Origin: a bacterium
GTDB taxonomy: Bacteria; Auribacterota; UBA3054
Direction of reading: 5' to 3'
DNA length: 41,252 bases
Assembly (NCBI GenBank): GCA_017963805.1
Contig: JAGCTE010000026.1
Coordinates: 1-41,252 of the forward strand
A program made the position numbers and the translations under genes. Below are positions 31,745 through 40,200 of this stretch, one piece after another. The notes below the pieces were generated by a model that did no database searches, was not told the origin of the DNA, and saw only the letters and a program-made list of their open reading frames with translations. How positions within the stretch are numbered: position 1 is the first letter of the stretch; each line of letters begins with the position of its first letter.

Positions 31745-31782
31745 TAAAAGGAACAAGTCATCAACAACCACAGGATAATACC

Positions 31783-32433
31783 GTGAAAAAACTTATTTTA
31801 GCGGCGGCTTTTGTTTCCTGCCTCGCGATCGCCGCCTCCGCCGACATTTCAAGTGGAACCTTCAAGGGCTTCACCACCATCAAGATCAGCGGGATGCTGA
31901 CGGAGGACATGGTTGCTAGAATCGCCGAGGGAGAACCTTTGCACATTTACAAAGAATTGTACGGCCCGGGCTTCTTCACCGTCTCCCTCTTCCTCGACGA
32001 GCAGAAGAACGGCAGTTTTGCCATGAAAGACCCGATGTTCAAGGCTTCTTTCAAGCCGAAGACCGGCAAGTATTCCTATTCCGACAAGTCTCCTTTCGAT
32101 ACGGTCTTCGCCATTGGCAGCTACGAGGGAGGCGACCTTGAGGTCGCGGTCCCGGAAAAAGGCGGCAAAAAGTGCTCCGGCACCATAGAGGACCTTGATA
32201 CACTGGCTTTCTACGATTATCCAATCGCGCTTTCCGACGGGATCGTTGACAGTGAAGACCTTTGCGGACTGGTCTACCCCCTTGAGCAGAAAGGCAAGAA
32301 CTTCGCCTATGCGCAGAAGGACGCGGACGCCGCCATAAAGATCACCGTCAACGCGAAAGGCAAGGCCTCGGCGACTCTCAAGTTTAGCGGAAAATACGTT
32401 TTCCCCAAATTCTTTATAGAAGACGTTCGCTAA
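31783..32433 (+). CDS. exported array protein 6
   Basis: 216 residues, with GTG as start. The signal LILAAAFVSCLAIAASAD is followed by FKGFTTIKISGMLTEDMVAR, KASFKPKTGKYSYSDKSPF, KCSGTIEDLDTLAFYDYP, DLCGLVYPLEQKGKNFAY and GKYVFPKF. Subgroup of proteins 3 and 4. The bases just before the start repeat those before array protein 1 (CAACAACCACAGGATAA), evidence of a shared duplicated leader. A terminator follows the gene. Confidence 0.7.
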   Translation: MKKLILAAAFVSCLAIAASADISSGTFKGFTTIKISGMLTEDMVARIAEGEPLHIYKELYGPGFFTVSLFLDEQKNGSFAMKDPMFKASFKPKTGKYSYSDKSPFDTVFAIGSYEGGDLEVAVPEKGGKKCSGTIEDLDTLAFYDYPIALSDGIVDSEDLCGLVYPLEQKGKNFAYAQKDADAAIKITVNAKGKASATLKFSGKYVFPKFFIEDVR

Positions 32434-32465
32434 GCTAAGAAAAATCGCTAAATATCGCAAAATGA

Positions 32466-32494
32466 AAGCCCGGAGCTTGCACTCCGGGCTTTTG
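32466..32494 (+). terminator. intrinsic terminator at the end of the array
   Basis: AAGCCCGGAG and CTCCGGGCTT form a ten-base stem with a six-base loop, followed by TTG and a T-rich run. It is nearly identical to the terminator at 37189 beyond the second P/W/T/S cluster. Confidence 0.85.
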
Positions 32495-32555
32495 TTATAT
32501 CTTACGATATATAAACATGTTGTATTGAACAATAATACCATGTCAAAATGACTAC

Positions 32556-32584
32556 TTGTAATAATCAAAATAGTTTTATATAAT
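32556..32584 (+). promoter_or_regulatory. promoter of the second exported cassette
   Basis: TTGTAA (32556-32561), 17 bases, TATAAT (32579-32584), with the first ATG at 32607. The leader would be only about 16 bases and shows no clear ribosome site. Confidence 0.65.
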
Positions 32585-32606
32585 TAAGAAAAAATTTGGC
32601 TCTGCT

Positions 32607-33539
32607 ATGAACTTTTCTGTAAGAGTTTCTCTATGTTGTTTCGTCGCGCTCATGAGCGCGGCATCCTCCTTATACGCTAGTTTTCCTATAAAAGATTGGA
32701 AAATTTGGATGCTTTCTAATTCTGAAGACATTATCACGAACGAGTCCCTTTGTCAAGTTCTTAAAAAGGCTGAGGCCTATGCCGAAAACGACAAATATGA
32801 AGCCGCCGCGCAAATGATGGATGAAGCTAAAAAAAGCTTAAATACTCATGAAACGATAGCCGACGAGCCGGGCATGTTGGTGCTTGATTCTGCTGAACTT
32901 TGGTACAAATGCCTTTCTAAAGGAAAAAAAGATAAAAGAAACGTTTCCAAAGCCGAGATCCTGATTAACAAATATTCCAAAGTTGCTGAAAACAAAGCCT
33001 TTCAGAGTTATAAATTCCTCTTTCACAGAATAAGAGATTTTTATCATTGTACAGGGGATTATGCTGGCAAAATGGCGGTGCAAAAAAGGATGATAAATTA
33101 TGATCCCAAGGATCCTGAACAATGGGATAGTTATTTTGAATATTGTAGGACATATCCCGGACTTAATGAAGATACTGAGACATTCATAAATGAATTAAAA
33201 GGCAAGGGCATAATCACTACGCCTCCCATGGAATTATCACTACTTTATAGTCGGTTTAAAAAAGGTGATAAAAATGTTTTCGGAGACATTTTTATTTGGC
33301 TTGACAACAATAGGATGATAGATCCGGATAATTTGAAATTCGCTTTTTCCTTGATCGATCAGATATTGGATGCCAAAGATCATGCAATGGTTAAGGATTA
33401 TTACTACACTTTGACCAATATGGCCTTGGGACAAAAGATAGAAGGCGAGCACGCGCTTGGATTGGTTTTGATATTGGGAGAACGGGATAAAATCAAAAAT
33501 GTAATGGAAGACATTTGGGCTAATGAGGGCAGAAAATGA
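32607..33539 (+). CDS. exported helical repeat protein (family S, copy 2)
   Basis: 310 residues with a signal (VSLCCFVALMSAASSLYAS). Homologous along its length to the protein at 21833: VLDSAELWYKC, ILINKYSKVAENKAFQSYKF, VQKRMINYDPKDP and VKDYYYTLTNMALGQ. The helical, TPR-like body has no catalytic motif. Here it is the first gene of the cluster, directly after the promoter, whereas in the other cluster the S gene is last. Its TGA overlaps the T gene start (ATGA). Confidence 0.72.
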   Translation: MNFSVRVSLCCFVALMSAASSLYASFPIKDWKIWMLSNSEDIITNESLCQVLKKAEAYAENDKYEAAAQMMDEAKKSLNTHETIADEPGMLVLDSAELWYKCLSKGKKDKRNVSKAEILINKYSKVAENKAFQSYKFLFHRIRDFYHCTGDYAGKMAVQKRMINYDPKDPEQWDSYFEYCRTYPGLNEDTETFINELKGKGIITTPPMELSLLYSRFKKGDKNVFGDIFIWLDNNRMIDPDNLKFAFSLIDQILDAKDHAMVKDYYYTLTNMALGQKIEGEHALGLVLILGERDKIKNVMEDIWANEGRK

Positions 33540-34708
33540 AAAGGCGATTATTGACATTAATACTGCTGTTAAGCGGAATGGTTTCGGCTCAGCTTCCGAT
33601 TTCCCAATTGAAGTCTTTTCTGTGCAGTCTAAGTAATGAGTTCCAAGCTGCTGAAATTACTGAATTGAAAAATGTCTTATCTTGCGAGGATGAAGAACTT
33701 TTCAGGAGTTATTTTGAAAGGATATATTTAAGTAAAGCGGATGATATACTGAAAAATAGGTTGTCGCAATTAAAGGCAAACACCACAAATGAAGTAAACA
33801 AAGAAATTGCTGATATTAAAGGAGATCTGAAAGATTTCAATGATTTTCAGTTTATAATGAAAAGGCTAGATGATGGTTCAGATGCTCTTGCCGATCTTCC
33901 GAGACTTAAAAATGTTTTAAAACATGCTGAATTGGCGAATAAGATATATTGGAAAGCAGAGCGCATTTTCTTCAAAGGAGATTATGCCAGATCGAAAGAG
34001 GTTTTTGAATTTTTAATTCTCCCTGAGAATAATGACAGTTTCTCAAAAGGAGCGTCTTATTTTTATTTGGGTAGAATGATAGCCGAAAGCGGGCTATACC
34101 GTTTGTGGTCTGGGAACGAGCGAGACATAAGGTTAAACGCACTCTGGAAGTTATTGCAGGTTCACAAGTACAGAACTTGTTTGACTTATATTTCTTTTGC
34201 TTATGCTGACGCTGCAAAATTATATCAGACGGAAGGATTTTTAAAACAAGCGCATGCTCTTACAATGGTTGAAGTTCCCACTATGGATAAAAAGCCTGCT
34301 GAATGCGCGAGACATAGGGTAGGGGCGGATTTGGCATTCGCGCTAAAAGATTACACCAATTGCATAAGACATTTGCAGCAGTTTGAAAAGAACAGTTACA
34401 ATGGGATTCCCGATTATATGAACTACTATGTGAGGGTCATACTGAGGAAATCCGGAAGCAATCTTTGGTCATACTGTATGAGCAATCCTTTCAATGATTT
34501 TCACAAGTATGAAATCTTTTCTACAACACTTCAGGATACCAACAGTTGCCCGTTTGAATCTGAATATGTAACGGCGATGGCTCACAGCTGGCTGAAAAGA
34601 GAAGAAGTGCCTGAAAACATTGCCACCAACAGGATGCTAAACAATAATGTGTTTACAAATATTTACGACAAACGTTTCCTAAAGAAAGAAGGAGATGTAA
34701 AAAAATGA
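33536..34708 (+). CDS. exported TPR-like helical protein (family T, copy 2)
   Basis: 390 residues with a signal (RRLLTLILLLSGMVSAQ). The helical body contains VFEFLILPENNDSF, GASYFYLGRMIAE, CLTYISFAYADAAKL and the C-terminal signature PENIATNRMLNNNVF. These regions are well conserved with the protein at 20571, while the N-terminal 100 residues are not. It overlaps both neighbours by four bases (S before, P after), so S, T and P should be translated in fixed ratio. Confidence 0.72.
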   Translation: MKRRLLTLILLLSGMVSAQLPISQLKSFLCSLSNEFQAAEITELKNVLSCEDEELFRSYFERIYLSKADDILKNRLSQLKANTTNEVNKEIADIKGDLKDFNDFQFIMKRLDDGSDALADLPRLKNVLKHAELANKIYWKAERIFFKGDYARSKEVFEFLILPENNDSFSKGASYFYLGRMIAESGLYRLWSGNERDIRLNALWKLLQVHKYRTCLTYISFAYADAAKLYQTEGFLKQAHALTMVEVPTMDKKPAECARHRVGADLAFALKDYTNCIRHLQQFEKNSYNGIPDYMNYYVRVILRKSGSNLWSYCMSNPFNDFHKYEIFSTTLQDTNSCPFESEYVTAMAHSWLKREEVPENIATNRMLNNNVFTNIYDKRFLKKEGDVKK

Positions 34709-36039
34709 AGAAAGCATATTTATGTTTTTTTGTATTCTTCACAGCAATTTGTGATCTCGCATTGGCCAACGTGCCATATAGGGCGGTAATCAACGGCCCG
34801 CAAAACATAGGCTGTAATTCGGTTTTTCAATATAAGGCTACTCTAGAGGGATTGTCGGAAACATATATTTTCTCTGTACTGTGGTATCCGTGCTTCGATG
34901 TTAGTTATACGCCTAATGGACAGTTCGCACTAGTTACCGCTCCGAGTGAACCAACAAGTTTTGTTTTAGAATGTGATGTTTGTATTGGCTCGCCATCCAA
35001 TCCTTATTCGTCAGAAACTTTGCATGCGAGTATTTCTATCACTGCAGCTGTTCCTTCATTTAATTTTAGCAGAGAAGATCTTTTTGCAGCTTATGTCTCA
35101 AACACTTCGGTTGTTCCGATATATGGGAATGTTGATTTTGACGGTAATCAATTAGTTAAAGACGGAAGTTGTAGCGTAGCTTTTTATGATGACGAATTAT
35201 TATACTTTGATATTGACACTTCAGATTCTACACTTAGGATAAACAGGGGAAAAGTTAAATTGTCTGTACCAAATGGATTTAGACTTTGGGATACTCTTTA
35301 TAGACAAACATTGCTCGGCAACGGAGGCAATAATATAGAGATAAATTTAAGCAACGACGTTGAAATACTTGACGCATTATATTACATGGTTGGTTGGGTA
35401 GAAGCTCAAAATATTGATTTAAATAAGAGTTTCACATTTTCCTTTGATTATGACGAGACAATTTTACCATACAAATCATATGGACTTACGAATGGGAATA
35501 ATAAGCCAAGCAATTATGAATCAATAAAAACAGCAGTTGCATCCAAATTGCCACATGTTGCTGACTGCCAATGGAGGATAATAGGCAATGCTGTCTCGTC
35601 ACATAACAACATTGCTTATGCTGTTGAGCCAGATCCGCCAAAGCCTAATATATATAACAATAAATACTTTTGCGTTTATAAAACAACCCCTTTATGTCCT
35701 AATGTTAATGTTTTAACAAACTATAACGGAGTTTGGGCAACAAGTATGGATACATTTGGGGACAGAAATGGATCTTTTAGCGTGATGGATGTCTACGCTT
35801 TTTTCAACAGTAGTTTATGGGGTAATATGCCACCGGTAAATTCGATAGACTGTAAAGTGGTTTATTTCAGCAATTTTTTCGCCGCTCATTGTTGTGAAGC
35901 GACCGGAAATGATGTCTTGTACAACGGATGGAGGCTTTTTAAGGCAAAAATCAATGGAGTCTTGATTGCCTTTGTGGTAGAAAATATTTATGACGTATAC
36001 ATGGCGTTCGGATATAACCCTCCCCCTCAACCTTTATAA
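34705..36039 (+). CDS. exported PKD-like protein with degenerate cysteine-hydrolase-like domain (family P, copy 2)
   Basis: 444 residues. Signal YLCFFVFFTAICDLALA; one Ig/PKD-like domain (about 25-125; FQYKATLEGLSETYIF); a beta region with NGFRLWDTLYRQ and YYMVGWVEAQNIDL; then a C-terminal domain with HVADCQWRIIG, HNNIAYAVEP, VYAFFNSSLWGN, KVVYFSN and AAHCCEATG. It corresponds to the genes at 17311 and 18846 joined in one frame. At the place of the candidate catalytic Cys433 of copy 1 it has Asn302, so it may be inactive or a binding form; a His (395) remains near the expected site. Confidence 0.73.
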   Translation: MKKAYLCFFVFFTAICDLALANVPYRAVINGPQNIGCNSVFQYKATLEGLSETYIFSVLWYPCFDVSYTPNGQFALVTAPSEPTSFVLECDVCIGSPSNPYSSETLHASISITAAVPSFNFSREDLFAAYVSNTSVVPIYGNVDFDGNQLVKDGSCSVAFYDDELLYFDIDTSDSTLRINRGKVKLSVPNGFRLWDTLYRQTLLGNGGNNIEINLSNDVEILDALYYMVGWVEAQNIDLNKSFTFSFDYDETILPYKSYGLTNGNNKPSNYESIKTAVASKLPHVADCQWRIIGNAVSSHNNIAYAVEPDPPKPNIYNNKYFCVYKTTPLCPNVNVLTNYNGVWATSMDTFGDRNGSFSVMDVYAFFNSSLWGNMPPVNSIDCKVVYFSNFFAAHCCEATGNDVLYNGWRLFKAKINGVLIAFVVENIYDVYMAFGYNPPPQPL

Positions 36040-36056
36040 CTTACAAGGAGATAAAT

Positions 36057-37097
36057 ATGAAATCCCGCTATTTTTATGCATTGTTTCTCGCTATAATATT
36101 CTCCGGCTTTACTATTGCTGATGAGGATGGGTTTTCTAAACCTGCTCAGGAAGAAGCGCTTAGGATGAAGCTTGAGATGAGATTAGAAGCTGAAAAACCA
36201 GATCTAAAAGATTGGCACGATACTCTTATGGATTTGTCGAAAGACATGAGCAAGACCGGCTCCAAACAATTGGAAATGAGTTTTATGCGTCCTATTTACC
36301 GGTTGAATATGTATTATTCAGTCCTGGATACGGTCACCGCAGAAGATGTAGATGCGGTAAAATTAGCCAATGCCGGCACCAATACGTTAAGTTGGTGTTG
36401 GAATCTTCTGAGCCTAGGATGCTATTGCCGTCCCAGTATTCACCTTTATAAGCATGATTTTGCCAGCGCGTGGCGAAAGACAGATTTCACATCTGGAGCT
36501 CTGGATGTCGGAGTTGACAGCAACAGTGTAGTGCAACGCTTTTTCTGGTTCATAGGACAGGCTTACGCTAAGGATATTTGGGAAGATTGGTATGCATGTT
36601 GGAAAAATGAAAGCCAAAAAGAAAAGAAGAGATATTTTGTTCTCAGAAAACTAATATCTGATTTTGGCTCTTTGGAAATTTTCCTTCTGCCATATTTGTA
36701 TGAAGCGTTGAAAGACGGTGATGAAACGCTGATGTGCATAATTAAGTATGAAAGCATTCATCCTGATCCAAATAATAACGACTTTAACTTTATCGAGACT
36801 AAAGATGATTTTTTCTTGTGGTGGGACGCAAATAAGGAAGCTTATAAAAGGGAATTGTCTGCCGAAGAGGGCCTTAAACAGGCGCTTAATAACGCAAAGA
36901 AATCTATCTGCTTTTTTGGCACTAGTCCTCGTGAACTTGAATTGCTGACTGTTTGGGCTCGAGAAATTGCCGATTATTATAAAAAACCAGTCACGCTTCG
37001 AGACAAAGATTATTGGTACTACAGAATAGGCGATGATAACATAGAAGATTGGGGAGATTATTACGAGGCCATTGATAAAAGTTATAATTCTAATTGA
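36057..37097 (+). CDS. exported protein of unknown function (family W, copy 2)
   Basis: 346 residues with a signal (YFYALFLAIIFSGFTIAD). It shares with the protein at 19388 the blocks IWEDWYACWKNE, VLRKLISDFGSLEIFLLP, FFLWWDANKEAYKREL, EEGLKQALNNAKKSI and YWYYRIGDD. Trp/Tyr-rich and acidic; no known domain recognised. It follows the P gene by 17 bases with an AAGGAG ribosome site, so the P-W order is the same in both clusters. An intrinsic terminator follows after about 90 bases. Confidence 0.72.
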   Translation: MKSRYFYALFLAIIFSGFTIADEDGFSKPAQEEALRMKLEMRLEAEKPDLKDWHDTLMDLSKDMSKTGSKQLEMSFMRPIYRLNMYYSVLDTVTAEDVDAVKLANAGTNTLSWCWNLLSLGCYCRPSIHLYKHDFASAWRKTDFTSGALDVGVDSNSVVQRFFWFIGQAYAKDIWEDWYACWKNESQKEKKRYFVLRKLISDFGSLEIFLLPYLYEALKDGDETLMCIIKYESIHPDPNNNDFNFIETKDDFFLWWDANKEAYKRELSAEEGLKQALNNAKKSICFFGTSPRELELLTVWAREIADYYKKPVTLRDKDYWYYRIGDDNIEDWGDYYEAIDKSYNSN

Positions 37098-37188
37098 ATA
37101 AAAAGCATGCATAAATGATTAGAATTACATATTTCTTGAGTTCGTGAAACTTGGCTGCACGGAATGAAGTAAAATTCCGCCGGATGAG

Positions 37189-37216
37189 AGCCCGGAGCTT
37201 ACGCTCCGGGCTTTTT
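37189..37216 (+). terminator. intrinsic terminator after the second cassette
   Basis: AGCCCGGAGC and GCTCCGGGCT pair perfectly (ten bases) across loop TTAC and run into TTTT. Nearly the same sequence as the terminator at 32466. Confidence 0.85.
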
Positions 37217-37225
37217 GCGATTTGA

Positions 37226-37231
37226 TATAAT
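37226..37231 (+). promoter_or_regulatory. -10 element very close to the polC start
   Basis: TATAAT lies only six bases before ATG 37238 and no ribosome site is visible, so transcription from it would begin at or next to the start codon (leaderless mRNA). No convincing -35 is seen; the expected position falls in the terminator stem. Confidence 0.45.
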
Positions 37232-37237
37232 ACTTGT

Positions 37238-40200
37238 ATGAAATCATACTTGTTTGTTAATCCCTCGGACCTTTTCGGAAGCCTGCCCTTGAAAGGCTCC
37301 GCCACTTCTTTCCTTAAGCCCGGCGATCTTAGGCTGGGCATCGACGACGACACGCATATTTGGGAGCTGGAACTGCCTTTGACCGCTTTGCCCGAGGACA
37401 AGAGCTGGGCGGAACTGGTCCTGGCCCTGGAGCAGAGCCTTGGCAAGATGCTCTCCGCTCTTCCGCAGGAGGGAAGGCCAAGGATATTGCTAATTCCCCT
37501 TTACGAGAAGGGGAGCGCGCCCTCGCCCCTGGAGTTCTTCCGGGTGCACTTCAAGGAGATCATGAATTATGCCTTCGCCATGTGCGGGCACAAGGCGGCG
37601 CTGATAGAGCAGCACCACGTCTTGGAAGACGGCGGCGACGTTCTTCTGGAAGTGGACGGGGAGCTGACGGCCAAGGAAGCCGAGGGCGCTCTTGTGGACG
37701 CGAAGCTTACGGAACTGCTGGGCGTCTGCCTGGGTTTCGCGGGCAAAGTCAAGATCGTGCCGGGGGACTTCAGCAGCGAGCACGATCTGGAAAAAGAGAA
37801 AGAGGAGGCGGAAAGGGCCGCGAAAATTGCCAAGCAGAAAGAGGAGCAGGAAAAAATTGTTTACGGCGACGGCGCCATCCCGTCCAAATTCGCGCCTGTG
37901 CCCATCAGGAGCCTCTACGAAAGGGAAGGTGGGCGCCAGAAGGTCCTCGTTGAGGGGAAAGTATTCTCCTACGCCAACGAGGAGAGCGAGCGCCGGCCCA
38001 ACACCGCGCTGCTGACAGACGGCGACAGCGCCGTCAACGTCAAGATCTTCAAGATGCCCAAGTGGGGAAGCCAGGAGAAGATCCCTGTGGGCGACATAAA
38101 GGAAGGGGAGTGGCTGAAGGTTTTGGGAACGCTGGATCTCGACCAGAGAAGCGGCGAACTTTTCCTGCGGGCCGAGACCATCCTGAGGTCGGACGACCCG
38201 ACGCCTCCTGAAACAAGCGCCGAGCACAGAGTGGAGCTGCACGCGCACACGAAGATGAGCTCCATGGACGCGCTGACGGAAGTGAACGACCTTATCGCCC
38301 GGGCGAAGTTCTGGGGGCACCCGGCCGTGGGCGTCACCGACCACGGCAACGTGCACATCTACCCGGACGCCTACAAGCAGGCCAAGAAACTGGGCATCCG
38401 GCTGCTTTTCGGCGTGGAGGGATATCTTTGCAACATTCCCTCCGCCGAGCTGAAGAAACGTTTGGAGAGCAAAAACTCCGGCGGCATGAGCAAGCAGGAA
38501 GCCGGCGACATCAAGGCCAATACCTTCCACATCATCCTCTACGCGAAAAACCGCCTTGGGCTGCACAACATTTACGACCTCGTGTCGGTTTCCCATACGG
38601 AATATTTCTACTCCCATCCGCTTATCCCCAGGGATATCCTCGAGCAGTACAGGGAAGGCTTGGTCATAGGCGGCGCCTGCGTGGCGGGCGAGCTTTTCGA
38701 CCTCGTATTGAAGGGCGACGCCGGGATAATAGACGAGCATACTTTTGAGGAGCGTTTTTCCGAGGCGCAGAAGCTTTACGATTATTTCGAGATCCAGCCG
38801 CTGGGCAACAACGTCTTTTTGAAAAGCAAGGTCGAGTATCCGAAAATAAAGAGCAACGACGACCTTGTCAGGCTGAACAAAAAAATCGTCGAGTTGGGCG
38901 AGAAGTACGCTAAACCGGTCTGCGCCACCTGCGACGTGCATATCCTCGAGGAAAAGGACGCCCTGGCAAGGAAGATATTGCAGGTGGGCCAGGGCTACGA
39001 CGACGAAACGGAAGCGCCCCTCTATTTCCGCTCCACCGACAAGATGCTGGAGGAATTCAGTTATCTCGGCGAAGAGAAGGCCCGCGAGATCGTCATTACG
39101 AACACGAATAAGATCGCGGAATCATTGGAGGATCTCCAGCCTATTCCCGACGGCTTCCATCCGCCGAAAGTGGAGAACGCGGAGCAGAGGCTGCGCGACC
39201 TCTGCTACGGGAAGCTGCACGCGGTCTACGGCGAAACGCCCCACAAGATCCCTTTGATGCGCCTTGAGCGCGAGATCGGCTCCATAATAGAGAACCATTA
39301 CGCCGACCTTTACATGCTGGCCCAGATGCTGGTGCAGAAATCTTTGTCCGACGGTTATATCGTGGGGTCCAGAGGCAGCGTGGGTTCTAGCTTCGTGGCC
39401 TTTTTGAGCGGCATCACGGAAGTGAACAGCCTGCCCGCCCATTACGTTTGCCCGAAATGCCACAAGACGGAATTCGTCGGCTACGACGACGAGGGAGAGC
39501 AGAGGGAAAAGCCCCTGGACGGCATCACCCAAAAGATCGGCATCGACCTGCCGATGAGGAAGTGCCCGGTCTGCGGAGAAAATATGGGCCGCTTCGGCTT
39601 CGACATTCCTTTCGAGACCTTCGTGGGCTACAAGGGCGACAAGACGCCGGATATCGACCTTAACTTCGCGGGCGAATACCAGAGCCAGGCCCACCGCTAC
39701 ACGGAAAAGCTCTTCGGCATCGAGAACGTCTACCGCGCGGGCACCATCGCGACACTGCAGAGCAAGACGGCCTACGGCTTCGTCATGAAATACCTGGACG
39801 AGACCGGGCTGAAAATGCCCGCCGCCATGAAGGAGTACGTCATCTTCCAGCTGGTGGGCGTAAAAAGGACCACCGGCCAGCACCCGGGCGGCATGATCAT
39901 CCTTCCGAAGGGCGAACTGATCACGGACTTCTGCCCCGTGCAGTATCCCGCGGACAGAAAGGACGCCCAGAACAAGATCACGCACTTCGATTACCACAAG
40001 ATGGAATCGCAGCTTCTGAAGCTGGATATTCTGGGACATGATGTTCCGACGCAGATCAAGCTCCTTAGCGACTACCTCGGCTCCGACGTGACGAAGCTGG
40101 AGCTGAACGATCCCGCCATGCTGAGCCTCTTCACCAGCGTCGAGGCTTTGAAAGTGAAGCCCGAGGACATCGACAGCCAGACGGGAACGCTTGGCATTCC

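Noticed and set aside
28118..32433. CRISPR array or short tandem DNA repeat
   Set aside because: The repetition is at gene length with diverged coding sequences; there are no short regularly spaced direct repeats.
17311..37097. Polymorphic toxin/immunity or contact-dependent inhibition locus
   Set aside because: No RHS, hemagglutinin or recognised nuclease domain, and nearly all members including the small ones carry export signals, so an immunity gene is not evident.
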